The notes: generated from the letters alone by a model not told the origin. DNA of 64,000 nt from Rouxiella sp. S1S-2 (GCF_009208105.1 NZ_WFKL01000001.1:2666001-2730000), one strand, 5' to 3'. Positions 45,940 to 55,467 are shown, numbered from the stretch's first letter. Translations and numbers: made by a program.

Positions 45940-47637
45940 ATGACGGCACTGTTATCAATAAAAGGACTCAACGTTCGTTTCGGCCAACAGCAGGCGGTAA
46001 ACAGTCTGGATCTGACGCTAGCGCGTGGGCAGATGCTGGCGCTGGTGGGGGAATCTGGCTGCGGAAAATCGGCAACTGCGCTGTCGATCCTCGGGCTGCT
46101 GCCTGACTACGCCAATATTGGCGGCGAAATTAACTTTGAAGGGCAGAATTTGCTGACGCTGCCAGCAAGGCAGCTGCGACAGCTGCGCGGAAACGATATT
46201 TCGATGGTGTTTCAGGAGCCGATGACCTCATTGAATCCCGTTCATACCGTCGGCGATCAAATTATTGAAAGTTTGTCGGTGCATCTTGGCCTGTCGCGAA
46301 GTTTAGCCAGAAAAAGGGCTATCGAACTGCTTGAGCTGGTTGAGTTGCCCAGTCCCGAAATCCGCGTTGATTATTATCCTCATCAGCTCTCGGGGGGACA
46401 GCGTCAGCGGGTGATGATTGCCATGGCCGTGGCCTGTGAACCCAAACTGCTGATTGCCGACGAACCCACCACCGCGCTAGACGTCACGGTACAGGGTAAA
46501 ATTATGGCGCTAATTGACACGCTGCGAAAATCCATGTCGATGAGCGTGCTGATGATAAGTCATGACCTCGGGCTGATGTCGCAGTGGGCGGATGAAGTGG
46601 CGGTGATGTTTGGTGGCCGCAAGCTGGAACAAAACGTCACCGCCGAGTTGTTCAGCCATCCAAAGCATGAATATACCCGAGGGTTGATGGCTGCCTCGCT
46701 GCACTACCAACAAAATGTGCACTATCGTCAGCGCTGCCTGACTGAAATTCGCGCGCAAAAAGTGCAAGGAGAGCCGGTATTTTCACTGTTTACGCCGCCG
46801 ACCCTGAGCTTTCCGTCACTGGATGAAACCTTTGATACACGGCCGTTGCTGGAGGCGCGTCATTTACATGTCTCTTTTCAGCAGAGCGGTCAATCTGTTG
46901 ACGCGGTCAGTGACGTGAATTTTACGTTGTTTAAAGGCGAAACGTTGGGACTGGTAGGGGAATCAGGCTGCGGGAAGTCAACGCTTTCTCGCACCTTACT
47001 GCGGCTGTTAACACCCGATCACGGCCAAATTCTGCTCAATGGCACCGATATCGTCCCGCTGCCGGAGTCTCAACTCACCCCGTTGCGCAGCAAAGTGCAG
47101 ATGATTTTCCAGGATCCTTTCGCCTCACTCAATCCGCGCCATACGGTAAAAGGCATTCTAGACAGAGTGCTGCGTGTTAACGGTGTTAAAGATAAACATC
47201 TGCGTAATCAACGTATCTTGACGATTATCGACCGCGTTGGGCTGCCGCAGCACAGCCTCGACCGTTATGCCCACGAGTTTTCTGGCGGGCAGCGCCAGCG
47301 TATTGGCATTGCCCGTGCGTTGATAACTCAGCCCGAGCTGGTGGTATGTGACGAAGCCGTGTCAGCGCTTGACGTCTCTATTCAGGCGCAAATTTTAAAC
47401 CTTTTGCTGGAGCTGAAAAAAGAGTTTGGGCTGAGCTATTTGTTTATCTCGCACAACCTCGACGTGGTGCGCTACATGGCTGACCGAGTGCTGGTGATGC
47501 AGAAAGGTAAAATCGTCGAGTCCGGCGAGGTGCAAAACGTATGGCAACGGCCGCAGCACGCCTATACGCGCGAGCTGCTGTCGTCAGTGGGAAAGTATCA
47601 ATTTTCAGATGAGAAACAGCAAAGGGAGAGTGCCTGA
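45940..47637 (+). CDS. Peptide-type ABC transporter, fused double ATPase (second system)
   Basis: The 565-residue protein with two ABC modules has Walker A GESGCGKSATA (about residue 37) and GESGCGKSTLS (second half). Signatures are LSGGQRQRVMIA and FSGGQRQRIGIA, with Walker B LIADEPTTALD and VVCDEAVSALD. The linker between the halves (about residues 265-305) is longer than in the first system. A GGAGG site precedes the ATG. It powers the two preceding permeases. The stop overlaps the start of the cupin gene by one base, so they are translationally coupled. Confidence 0.9.
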   Translation: MTALLSIKGLNVRFGQQQAVNSLDLTLARGQMLALVGESGCGKSATALSILGLLPDYANIGGEINFEGQNLLTLPARQLRQLRGNDISMVFQEPMTSLNPVHTVGDQIIESLSVHLGLSRSLARKRAIELLELVELPSPEIRVDYYPHQLSGGQRQRVMIAMAVACEPKLLIADEPTTALDVTVQGKIMALIDTLRKSMSMSVLMISHDLGLMSQWADEVAVMFGGRKLEQNVTAELFSHPKHEYTRGLMAASLHYQQNVHYRQRCLTEIRAQKVQGEPVFSLFTPPTLSFPSLDETFDTRPLLEARHLHVSFQQSGQSVDAVSDVNFTLFKGETLGLVGESGCGKSTLSRTLLRLLTPDHGQILLNGTDIVPLPESQLTPLRSKVQMIFQDPFASLNPRHTVKGILDRVLRVNGVKDKHLRNQRILTIIDRVGLPQHSLDRYAHEFSGGQRQRIGIARALITQPELVVCDEAVSALDVSIQAQILNLLLELKKEFGLSYLFISHNLDVVRYMADRVLVMQKGKIVESGEVQNVWQRPQHAYTRELLSSVGKYQFSDEKQQRESA

Positions 47638-47942
47638 TGTCACTGTTTGATTTAAAAACCACTGCAGATGCGTTGCCCCAGGCCTGGCAGTCCCGCATTT
47701 TGGGCCGTGTTGGTCAGGCCAATTTAAAAGTGTTAAAAATGGACGACCGGCAAATAATCGCAGAGGTACATGATTACGATGAAGGGCTGTTGGTAATCGA
47801 CGGCCTATTGACGCTCAACGTTGGCGGAGAAATCATCAACGTTGAGACTGGGCAGCTTTACGTCGCCAAAGCGGGCATCCCGCATACAGTAGAGTCTGGC
47901 AGTTATGGCACGTTGGTGATTATCGATTTACCCGAGGGTTAG
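47637..47942 (+). CDS. Small cupin-domain protein coupled to the ABC operon
   Basis: A 101-residue single-cupin protein with AEVHDYDEGLLVIDGLLTLNVGGE (cupin motif 1, His and Glu metal ligands) and YVAKAGIPHTVESGSYGTLVIID (motif 2). Its start overlaps the ATPase stop. Small cupins in catabolic operons can be isomerases, lyases or effector-binding proteins. No catalytic role can be fixed here. Its coupling to the importer and the divergent hydantoinase genes suggests a role in handling the imported ring compound. Confidence 0.8.
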   Translation: MSLFDLKTTADALPQAWQSRILGRVGQANLKVLKMDDRQIIAEVHDYDEGLLVIDGLLTLNVGGEIINVETGQLYVAKAGIPHTVESGSYGTLVIIDLPEG

Positions 47943-48202
47943 CGCGTTGAAGTCAACCTGACCGCGTAACGCGATAGCGGTAGATGTGTCATTCTCAAAA
48001 GAGCGTTTTCTGAGTCTGCCCTTTGGGAGAATCTGGATTGGTTGCGATTAACTGAAGGGCCGTTGTCACATGCGTCAAATGCAGCAATAGCAGATATCGC
48101 TCTTTATCGATCACGTTTTATTGGTTTTGAAAAAGGCATCAAAACGCGATTTTCCTGCATTTTGACACCTTCAGCGCTGTTCACTTGGGTGAATACGTTG
48201 CG
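47943..48202. other. Convergent intergenic region without a supported gene
   Basis: About 260 bases between the cupin gene and the end of the amino acid ABC operon. It has imperfect inverted AAAACG/CGTTTT words near 48115-48150 but no clear terminator, and no gene is seen. Confidence 0.4.
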
Positions 48203-49003
48203 CTAACCTTTTGCAGGTTCTTGGGTGGCGGGCTTGACGCTGAGGTCCTGATCGAACCATTTTTCTGAAATCTTTCTCAACGTGCCGTCGGCACGAAGCT
48301 GTTCCAGAGCGACATCGACCTTTTTACGCAGATCTTCACCACGCGCATCTTTTCTAAACGGCAGGGCGACCTGTTTGACACCAAACGGCTGACCTACCAC
48401 CTTGAGTGGCAAATTTTTGCGTTTGATCTGGCCGAGTAAAATAACCTGCCCAGAAACGAAGGCGTCAATCTTGCCCTGCGCGACGGCGTTGAAAATGACA
48501 TCCTGGCCTTCAAAGGTCACCAGCTTTATTTGGTTTTGCGGATCAAACTCTTTTAGCACTTTGGCATAATTTGAGCCTAGGTCTGCCGCCACCGTTTTGC
48601 CTTTCATATCCTGTAAGCCGTGAATACTGTCGTTGTTTTTACTCACGGCCAACTGCGCGGCGCTGTAGTAATAAGGCACGCTGAAATCATATTTTAGGCG
48701 GCGCTCGGGCGTATCAGCAAAGTTGCCCACGGTATCAATCTTGCCCGTTTCCAGTGAGCCAAGAACCCCGACCCAATCCGAGGTAACCCATTGCACTTTA
48801 AAGTTAATTTTCTCGGCAACGGCGTTAAGAATATCGACGCTAAACCCTTTCACTGTGCCGTTTTCGCTAAAATAGTGTGGATAACCGTCGGGCGTAGCGC
48901 CTACGCGAAGAACAGGTTTGTCATCAGCCTGGGTTGCCGGTTTATCACAGGCATTAAGCAGCAGTATTGAACAAGCCACTAATGCCAGATTTAACAGCTT
49001 CAT
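48203..49003 (-). CDS. Polar amino acid ABC transporter binding lipoprotein
   Basis: A 266-residue family 3 solute-binding protein. The N-terminus MKLLNLALVACSILLLNACDKP carries a lipobox (LLNAC, Cys19), so it is a lipoprotein anchored on the membrane. Typical blocks are LRVGATPDGYPHYF, VKGFSVDILNAVAEKINFKVQW and DTVGNFADTPERRLKYDFSVPYYYSAAQ. These bind polar amino acids or opines. It is last in the ATPase-permease-binding protein operon (50442 to 48203). The ligand is not identified. Confidence 0.88.
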   Translation of the reverse strand: MKLLNLALVACSILLLNACDKPATQADDKPVLRVGATPDGYPHYFSENGTVKGFSVDILNAVAEKINFKVQWVTSDWVGVLGSLETGKIDTVGNFADTPERRLKYDFSVPYYYSAAQLAVSKNNDSIHGLQDMKGKTVAADLGSNYAKVLKEFDPQNQIKLVTFEGQDVIFNAVAQGKIDAFVSGQVILLGQIKRKNLPLKVVGQPFGVKQVALPFRKDARGEDLRKKVDVALEQLRADGTLRKISEKWFDQDLSVKPATQEPAKG

Positions 49004-49018
49004 ATTTATTTCCCTGTA

Positions 49019-49687
49019 TTAATTAATGTATGGTTTATTTATGGCTTTTTCGAGACGCCGCTGCAGCTCACTTAGAATAATGGTCAACGCCCAATAAATA
49101 AGACCGACGGCAAAATAGGCTTCGAAATACTTCAATGATTCGGTGGCAGCGAGTTTACCGGCAGCCAATAGCTCACTGACACCCAGAGTGAAAGCCAGTG
49201 AGGAGTTTTTGATTAACCCAATATAGACATTACCGGTAGCAGGAATGGCATTACGGCACGCCTGCGGAAACAAAATTCGCCATGAGGCCTGAAACAAATT
49301 AAGGCCGGAGGCAAGCGAGGCTTCAAGCTGCCCCTTATCAACGGAATCAATGGCTGCACGGAAAATTTCCGCCAAATAGGCAGAAGTATTCAAGCTTAAA
49401 CCGAGTATCACGGCATTAATGGCACTCATCGAATTTAAGGCGGGGAATATCTGCGGAAGTCCGAAATAGATGATTAATAACTGGACCAGCACCGGCGTGC
49501 CGCGAAAGAATGAAATATAAAGGTGAGCAAAAGCTGCAGGTATTTTTCCAGCCCGCAGCAATAGGGCAAATACAATACCAAGCACTGTTGCAAGCAAAAT
49601 GGATAAGACAGAAATAAGCAGGGTGATGGGAAGGTAGCTGAGAATTTGCGGAATAATACTCAGCATATAGGCAAAATCAAAATTCAT
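49019..49687 (-). CDS. Polar amino acid ABC permease (HisM/GlnP family)
   Basis: A 222-residue permease with membrane segments from the N-terminus on. YISFFRGTPVLVQLLIIYFGLPQ and the EAA loop region GQLEASLASGLNLFQASWRILFPQACRNAIP are typical of HisM/GlnP-type permeases. It probably works as a homodimer, because only one permease gene is present. It lies between the ATPase gene (24 bases upstream) and the binding lipoprotein gene (16 bases downstream). AAGG-type ribosome signals are weak here. Confidence 0.88.
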   Translation of the reverse strand: MNFDFAYMLSIIPQILSYLPITLLISVLSILLATVLGIVFALLLRAGKIPAAFAHLYISFFRGTPVLVQLLIIYFGLPQIFPALNSMSAINAVILGLSLNTSAYLAEIFRAAIDSVDKGQLEASLASGLNLFQASWRILFPQACRNAIPATGNVYIGLIKNSSLAFTLGVSELLAAGKLAATESLKYFEAYFAVGLIYWALTIILSELQRRLEKAINKPYIN

Positions 49688-49710
49688 GATAAGGAGTTCC
49701 GTCGGCTGTA

Positions 49711-50442
49711 TCAGGCAAAATCGTGTAAAAAAGAACGGGTACGGTTCTCTGAGGTGGCGGTAAATATTTGACTCGGTTTGCCCTGTTCAATAATTTTCCC
49801 CTGTTCCATGAAAAAGATCCGGTCTGAAACATCGCGGGCAAAGCTCATCTCATGAGTGACAATCATCATGGTCAGGCTGCGTTCTGCCAAGCTTGCTATC
49901 AGGTTAAGGACCTCGCGACGCATCTCAGGGTCAAGAGAGGAGGTTGGCTCATCAAGTAAAATAACCTGCGGCTCTACGCTTAAGGCTCGGGCAATGCCAA
50001 CGCGCTGCTGTTGTCCGCCTGAAAGCGTGGCAGGATAGGCGTCTGCTTTATGTGAAAGACCGACCTGAGCCAGCAGTTCCATTCCACGCTCGCGAGCCTC
50101 ATTTTTAGTAAATTTGCGGGCGCAAATCAGAATTTCTGTAATGTTCTCCAGCGCAGTTTTATTTTTGAATAAGTTATAGTGCTGAAATACCATTGACGTT
50201 TGACGCCGGAAGTCAGCAATTTGCCTGTGCGAGAGGCTTTCTGTGTTGATCTGCTGATCGCCGATTTGCAAACTTCCCGAGTCAGGCTTAACCAGTAAAT
50301 TAAGTGAACGCAGCAGAGTGGATTTACCTGAACCCGAAGGGCCAATGACAGAAACCACTTCACTGCGTTTTACGCTAAAATTCACGTCTAAAAGAGCCGG
50401 AAAATGGTTAAAGCTTTTATTTAGCCCACTGACATTGATCAT
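49711..50442 (-). CDS. Polar amino acid ABC transporter ATPase
   Basis: A 243-residue ATPase of the GlnQ/HisP kind, with SVIGPSGSGKSTLLRSLN (Walker A), LSGGQQQRVGIARAL (signature) and VILLDEPTSSLDPEMR (Walker B). The ATG at 50442 is chosen because GGAGG lies 5 bases ahead. A TTG four codons further upstream falls inside that ribosome site. It is the first gene of the three-gene operon with the permease and binding lipoprotein. Confidence 0.9.
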   Translation of the reverse strand: MINVSGLNKSFNHFPALLDVNFSVKRSEVVSVIGPSGSGKSTLLRSLNLLVKPDSGSLQIGDQQINTESLSHRQIADFRRQTSMVFQHYNLFKNKTALENITEILICARKFTKNEARERGMELLAQVGLSHKADAYPATLSGGQQQRVGIARALSVEPQVILLDEPTSSLDPEMRREVLNLIASLAERSLTMMIVTHEMSFARDVSDRIFFMEQGKIIEQGKPSQIFTATSENRTRSFLHDFA

Positions 50443-50643
50443 GCTGCCTCCCAATAATTATCGTTTTCTAATCAAGGGATTATTATCTGACCAGTGCACA
50501 ACCACAAATGCTTAAAATGACTAATGTTATGGTTTTTTTGAATAAAAATTGTGCTGATTTGATTTTTTTGGTGATAGTGACTTTAAGGATGTGCGATTAA
50601 AGCGTAGAAAAAGCGGGCAGAGAATAAACGCATACATTTGCGG

Positions 50644-50675
50644 TTAAAATACTGCCGCATAGGGTGCGGCAGTAT
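50644..50675 (-). terminator. Rho-independent terminator for the ydeP-like gene
   Basis: On the minus strand, an 11-bp perfect stem (ATACTGCCGCA paired with TGCGGCAGTAT, 50649-50659 and 50665-50675), with a 5-base loop, is followed by TTTTAA. It lies 25 bases after the ydeP stop. Confidence 0.8.
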
Positions 50676-50700
50676 GAGTAACTCAATATTGATTACTGAA

Positions 50701-52977
50701 TTAGCCTACATGCTGGATTACCCGAACCGGTACAGATTTATAAGACGGCGTGCCGCTTTGTTTATCAATATAGTCTAGCGGGATGAGCACGTTTGCCTCT
50801 GGATAATAAGCGCCTACTGAGCCGGGAGCGATGTTATAGGCAATGACAGTCATATTTTCCAAACGCAGACTGCTGCCCGCTACCACGGTTTCAATATCCA
50901 CTAAATCACCGTGTTCGAGACCGCGCTTGTCAAGATCGACATCGCTCATAAACAAGATATCCCGGCGGCCAAACACGCCACGATAGCGATCGTCCAACGC
51001 ATAAATCGTCGTATTATACTGATCGTGACTGCGCAGCGTTATCATGCGTAATACATCATCACCATCAACGAGTGCGTCCTCGTTTACGCCGTCAAATACC
51101 GAGAACATGGCTTTGCCTGAGGCCGTAGTCCATTTGCGCTCCGTTGGCGGCAGGGGCATGCGGAATCCGCCAGGGGTGGCAATTCGTTCATTGTATTTAT
51201 CAAAACCGGGCACGGTTTTTTCGATGAGGTCACGAACCATACTGTAGTCGGCCACCAACGCCATCCACGGGACTTTACTGTCAGGCAGGGCGGCCTTGGC
51301 CATACCAGCAACAATAGCGGGCTCGGAAAGCAGCTGATCAGAAGCAGGCTTAAGCTTGCCGGACGATGCGTGCACCATCGACATTGAGTCCTCAACAGTG
51401 ACGGATTGCCTTCCGCTGGCCTGCAAATCAAGTTCGGTTCGCCCCAGGCAGGGCAAAATATACGTTTCTTTTGCAACCAGCAGGTGCGAACGATTTAGCT
51501 TGGTGCCCACATGCACACTTAAATCGAGGGTTTTCATTGCCGGAAAGCATTTTTCAGGGTCGGGGAGCGCCACCGCCAGATTACCGCCCAGGCAGATGAG
51601 CACCTTGGCCGTCCCTTCAACCATAGCCTGCATGGCTTTAACCGCATCGTGGCCGTGCTCTTTAGGCGGAGTAAAACCAAAAACTTGCTCAATCTTTTCT
51701 AAAAATGCCGCCGATGGTTTCTCTGTAATCCCAACAGTTCTATTGCCCTGAACGTTTGAGTGACCACGTAAAGGACAAATACCCGCACCAGGCTTGCCCA
51801 TATTGCCGCGCATCAGCAGCAGGTCGGCGATTAAGCGAACGTTGGCAGTGCCCTTATTATGCTGGGTAATTCCCATGCCATAAGTGACGATAGTGGCCTT
51901 CGATTTAGCATAAAGCTCGGCAATTTGTTCGAGATTTTGACGAACCAAACCGCTCTCTTTTTCTATTTCATCCCAGTCCGTGGCGTTAATATCGGCACTC
52001 AAAGCTTCAAAACCTTGGGTATGAGCGGCAATAAAGTCTTTATCCAGCACGTCACCCCTGACTTGCTCAAGCAGCAGCAGTGCTTTTATTATCCCTTTAA
52101 GCGCGGCAGCGTCACCCCCGGCTTTCACTTGAAAGTAATTTGAGGCGATATCAGTGGAGCTATAGGTCGCCATTTCTATCACACTTTGTGGGTCAGCAAA
52201 TCGTTCAAGTGCGCGCTCACGAAGCGGATTTAGAACCACGATTGGCACATTTTTTTTCGCCAATTCGTGCAGCGTCCCCATCATACGGGGATGGTTGGTG
52301 CCGGGATTATGTCCCATCGAGATAACCAGCTCGGTTTCATCAAAGTCGTCAAGAGAGACGGTGCCTTTACCAATGCCGATAGAGAAGGGCAAGCCGACAC
52401 TGGTGGCCTCGTGGCACATGTTGGAGCAGTCGGGGAAATTATTGGTGCCGTATTCGCGGGCAAAGAGTTGAAACATATAGGCGGCTTCGTTTGAGGCGCG
52501 GCCGGAAGTATAAAACTCTGCTTCATTGGGTGAATGAAGTCCCTGCAACACCTCGGCGATATGGTTAAAGGCCGTTTCCCACTCAACGGGGCGCAGCGTG
52601 TCTGTTTCACTGTCGTAGACCAATGGATGGGTCAAACGACCAAAGTTTTCTAACTCGTAGTCCGATTTTTGCAGCAGTGAGGTAACCGTGTTTTGCGCCA
52701 AAAACTCCGGCTTAACGCGTTTACTGGTTGCTTCCCACGTGACGGCCTTGGCGCCATTTTCACAAAACTGGAACGTCGAGTGTTGCTCTTTATCTGGCCA
52801 TGCGCAGCCCGGACAATCAAAACCATCGGGCTGATTGGTGCGAAGCAGCGTGGCCGGCGCCGTCAAATTGTCCATTTGTGTACGCACTGCAATAGCCGTC
52901 GCTTTCAACGCTCCCCAGCCACCTGCAGGCCCGTCGTAGGGATGTATGCCGGGAACTGCGCGTCTTTTCTTAGTCAT
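50701..52977 (-). CDS. ydeP: YdeP-like molybdopterin oxidoreductase
   Basis: The 758-residue FdhF-type alpha subunit is close to E. coli YdeP: GPAGGWGALKATA, FDCPGCAWPD, EFYTSGRASNEAAY, NFPDCSNMCHEATSVGL, GHNPGTNHPRM, GICPLRGHSNVQG and SHDQYNTTIY. No N-terminal CxxCxxxC-type cluster motif with the usual formate dehydrogenase spacing is seen; only the CPGC pair is. YdeP is needed for extreme acid resistance in E. coli and its substrate is unknown. The start is ATG 52977 with AGGAG 5 bases before; an open stretch up to 53160 upstream is ignored. It has its own terminator. Confidence 0.88.
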   Translation of the reverse strand: MTKKRRAVPGIHPYDGPAGGWGALKATAIAVRTQMDNLTAPATLLRTNQPDGFDCPGCAWPDKEQHSTFQFCENGAKAVTWEATSKRVKPEFLAQNTVTSLLQKSDYELENFGRLTHPLVYDSETDTLRPVEWETAFNHIAEVLQGLHSPNEAEFYTSGRASNEAAYMFQLFAREYGTNNFPDCSNMCHEATSVGLPFSIGIGKGTVSLDDFDETELVISMGHNPGTNHPRMMGTLHELAKKNVPIVVLNPLRERALERFADPQSVIEMATYSSTDIASNYFQVKAGGDAAALKGIIKALLLLEQVRGDVLDKDFIAAHTQGFEALSADINATDWDEIEKESGLVRQNLEQIAELYAKSKATIVTYGMGITQHNKGTANVRLIADLLLMRGNMGKPGAGICPLRGHSNVQGNRTVGITEKPSAAFLEKIEQVFGFTPPKEHGHDAVKAMQAMVEGTAKVLICLGGNLAVALPDPEKCFPAMKTLDLSVHVGTKLNRSHLLVAKETYILPCLGRTELDLQASGRQSVTVEDSMSMVHASSGKLKPASDQLLSEPAIVAGMAKAALPDSKVPWMALVADYSMVRDLIEKTVPGFDKYNERIATPGGFRMPLPPTERKWTTASGKAMFSVFDGVNEDALVDGDDVLRMITLRSHDQYNTTIYALDDRYRGVFGRRDILFMSDVDLDKRGLEHGDLVDIETVVAGSSLRLENMTVIAYNIAPGSVGAYYPEANVLIPLDYIDKQSGTPSYKSVPVRVIQHVG

Positions 52978-53158
52978 AAAAACTCCTGCAAATAGAGATG
53001 AAATACACTCTTTGTACGGATAAGTGTAATCACTGCTCGGGAACTTGAGGCAGAAGGGACCACAAATATTGTAAAAATATGAGTGTGGGTAGGTGTTAAA
53101 ACTAATCCGATTTTCTGTTATATAAGCCAATACTGGCTTAATCGATAAAGGGGATTTC

Positions 53159-53587
53159 ATGGATTGGATTCAGGCAAAACCAGAGGATGCGATTGAACTC
53201 GCGGAGATCAGAGCAGCAGCGATGAGGCCGAGTCTTGAAGAGCTTGGTCGCTATGACGCTCAGCGGGTTAGGAAGCGTTTTCTCGATACCTATGTTGCGG
53301 CAGAAACCTTCAAAATCCTTCATCAGGGCACGCTGGCAGGTTTATTTGTGCTGAGAAATAAAGTTGACCATCTTTATTTAGATCATCTTTATGTATTGGC
53401 CGAATATCAGAATTTACGATTGGGTAAGGCTGTGATTGAACACATCACCGGGAAGGCAAAAGCCCTTCAGCTTCCCGTTAAGCTGGGTGCACTGCGAGGA
53501 AGTCCGGCCAATGCTTTCTATGTAAAGCATGGTTTCATTCAAACTCACGAGGATGAATTCGATATTTATTATGAGCTTCGTGTTTAG
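53159..53587 (+). CDS. GNAT-family N-acetyltransferase
   Basis: A 142-residue GNAT protein. It starts with the GNAT beta1-alpha1 (MDWIQAKPEDAIELAEIRAAAM) and has the acetyl-CoA pyrophosphate loop in LYVLAEYQNLRLGKAVIEHI. The C-terminal ANAFYVKHGFIQTHED is the typical motif B/tail of the family. It probably acetylates a small amine or amino acid; no substrate is given by context. A GGGGAT site precedes the ATG. It is divergent from ydeP and convergent with the DUF2000 gene, with a bidirectional terminator between. Confidence 0.85.
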   Translation: MDWIQAKPEDAIELAEIRAAAMRPSLEELGRYDAQRVRKRFLDTYVAAETFKILHQGTLAGLFVLRNKVDHLYLDHLYVLAEYQNLRLGKAVIEHITGKAKALQLPVKLGALRGSPANAFYVKHGFIQTHEDEFDIYYELRV

Positions 53588-53636
53588 TTTTTTTCTCAAG
53601 ACGAAACCGTAGCCGAACTGATTAAAAAGCATGTTG

Positions 53637-53663
53637 AAAGGCACGCAATCCGTGCCCTTTTTA
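53637..53663. terminator. Bidirectional terminator between GNAT and DUF2000 genes
   Basis: GGCACG (53640-53645) pairs with CGTGCC (53651-53656) across a 5-base loop. A T run follows on the plus strand (CTTTTTA), and AAA before the stem gives T residues on the minus strand. Confidence 0.75.
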
Positions 53664-53686
53664 TAATGATTGTATTTGATTGATTC

Positions 53687-54148
53687 TCAGGCAAACAGCG
53701 TCAAATCGGCTACGATTTTTGAAATCGCTTTCTTGCCACCCACTAATGCGACGCCTGAATATTCCATTTCATTAAGAGGGATGATCGCCACTGCTTCCTG
53801 AAAAGAGGCATAATTTTTGGTTTGCTGCCCCTGAACAGGGAAATCTATCAAATCAATATTTCCTAACTCGGCTGCTTTTTGGCGTAGTTCTCGCAGCCGT
53901 ATTCCAGAACCTGAAAGTACGGCAATACCTAGCGGAATTAATCCGGGGTGGGACACATCGCTAGCATCAACCAAGGGTTGTCCGACGAGCTGCGGGTGCC
54001 GCTGGCCAATAGTTAAGGCAATGACCGCGGCCGCATTGGCTGCTCTACCGGGTGTGAGACTTTGATTGAGAACAATGACACAGCGTTCAAGTTTTATATT
54101 TTTAACAGTATCTGCAGCGGGGCTTTCAGCAGTAACAACGTCGGTCAT
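53687..54148 (-). CDS. DUF2000 family protein
   Basis: A 153-residue protein that fits DUF2000 (small alpha/beta proteins of the YjjX/PTH2-like fold). It has RCVIVLNQSLTPGRAANAAAVIALTIGQRHP, VDASDVSHPGLIPLGIAVLSG and KNYASFQEAVAI. The first 15 residues are an extra polar tail. AAGGAG lies ahead of the ATG. It is divergent from an AraC-family gene 149 bases away, a pairing seen repeatedly with DUF2000 genes. Biochemical role unknown. Confidence 0.8.
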   Translation of the reverse strand: MTDVVTAESPAADTVKNIKLERCVIVLNQSLTPGRAANAAAVIALTIGQRHPQLVGQPLVDASDVSHPGLIPLGIAVLSGSGIRLRELRQKAAELGNIDLIDFPVQGQQTKNYASFQEAVAIIPLNEMEYSGVALVGGKKAISKIVADLTLFA

Positions 54149-54297
54149 TTCAATACTCCTTAAAAATAGCTGTATAGTGTTTTATCAAGATGTTTGTGAA
54201 GCAGGTGGACACTATGCTAGAAAGAAAAGGGCACGTATTGAACGCTATTGCACGAGGTGCAGATTAGTACTTTTTAAACCAGTAATGGGGTTTGGTA

Positions 54298-55125
54298 ATG
54301 TCATCAATTCAATCTGATATTAATATCTGGCGAAGTCACGAGCTACAGGCCGAGTTGATACACGGACGTTTTGTGGACTATGCCTACGACGTTCATACCC
54401 ACGAGACAGCCTGTTTTGCCTTGCTTACCGAAGGCAGCATTCGTATTAAAATGCGTGGGACCGAATTTGTTGCACGCAAAGGTGATCTTTATGCCATTGA
54501 TGCCGATGAGCCCCATGCAGGATGGGCAACCGATGAAAAAGGGTGGCGATTGCGCACTCTGTATGTCGATGTCGCGCATTTACGCCAATTGGTTCGTGGC
54601 GAACGTGGTGCCAACCTTCCCGCGCTTGCCGGACCGATTATCAATGACCCAGAGGTTATTGCACATCTCCATGCGCTGCACCAATGCTCCGAAGTTGAAG
54701 GGTCGCGCCTTTATCGAGACCGCGCCTATCTCTCTTTTGCCGACCAGCTTTTAGAAAGGCATGTGAAGCACAGTTATCATATTGAGAAAGACGGCAATGA
54801 ATTGGGGGCAGTAAGAATGGCGCGTGATTTTCTTGATGCGCACTTGCAGGATAACGTCAGTCTGGTAACCATTGCACAGCAAACAGGGCTTCCGCAGTAC
54901 AAATTATTTCGTGCCTTTGAGCGCACCTACGGCATGACGCCCCATGCCTACCAGCGACAGGCGCGAGTGAGATTCGCCATGCGCCTGCTGCGTCAGGGAG
55001 TGACTTTGGTCAATGCTGGTGCGTTGTCGGGTTTTTCAGATCAGGCCCATTTTACACGCTGGTTTAAAAGATTCATGGGCGTCACGCCGGGTCTATATCA
55101 AAGGGCTTTTCATCCCTTAGAGTAA
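54298..55125 (+). CDS. AraC-family regulator
   Basis: A 275-residue protein with an N-terminal cupin-type effector domain (YDVHTHETACFALLTEGSIRIKMRG, near residue 30). The AraC double helix-turn-helix is in the last 100 residues (LVTIAQQTGLPQYKLFRAFERTYGMTPHAYQ, AGALSGFSDQAHFTRWFKRFMGVTPG). ATG 54298 is chosen because GGGG lies before it; an in-frame TTG at 54292 is upstream. It is divergent from DUF2000, which it probably controls. It convergently overlaps the end of sigE by 9 bases, so it is not evidently part of the effector locus. Confidence 0.85.
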   Translation: MSSIQSDINIWRSHELQAELIHGRFVDYAYDVHTHETACFALLTEGSIRIKMRGTEFVARKGDLYAIDADEPHAGWATDEKGWRLRTLYVDVAHLRQLVRGERGANLPALAGPIINDPEVIAHLHALHQCSEVEGSRLYRDRAYLSFADQLLERHVKHSYHIEKDGNELGAVRMARDFLDAHLQDNVSLVTIAQQTGLPQYKLFRAFERTYGMTPHAYQRQARVRFAMRLLRQGVTLVNAGALSGFSDQAHFTRWFKRFMGVTPGLYQRAFHPLE

Positions 55126-55458
55126 GTTTTTACGCATGGCGCGGGTGACGTCTACGAGCTGATACAGGCCTGCCTCAACCTCAGACGCACTACTTTCCTG
55201 CGCAAAGCGCATCAGAGCAAGCAGCAGTTTATTGTCTGCATCTGCCGCTAATGTCACTGGGCTAGAGTAATTTAATTGCAATGCCTTGTGTAGCAAAGTG
55301 ACGTCCGAGGGCAAAATCCCCACCGGACAGCACATCTCAAGCGTTTCGCCCGACTCGTTGAAATAAACAGTCAGATCGCTGTCAATGACTAAAGCCGGAT
55401 CATCGCCGTCAATTTCCAAGCCTAATGCGTCGTAAAGACGATAAATTATATTGAGCAT
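55117..55458 (-). CDS. sigE: Type III secretion chaperone of SopB (SigE/IpgE, class IB)
   Basis: The 113-residue protein aligns with Salmonella SigE/PipC from the first residues: NIIYRLYDALGLEIDGDDP, VYFNESGETLEMCCPVGILPSD and LNYSSPVTLAADADNKLLLALMR. The usual length is 113. SigE forms a dimer that binds the N-terminus of SopB/SigD, keeps it soluble and supports its secretion. It starts 9 bases after the sopB stop, the same gene order as the Salmonella sigDE operon. The ribosome site is weak, so translational coupling with sopB is likely. Its 3' end overlaps the araC gene by 9 bases. Confidence 0.93.
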   Translation of the reverse strand: MLNIIYRLYDALGLEIDGDDPALVIDSDLTVYFNESGETLEMCCPVGILPSDVTLLHKALQLNYSSPVTLAADADNKLLLALMRFAQESSASEVEAGLYQLVDVTRAMRKNLL

Positions 55459-55467
55459 CTTTTTTCG

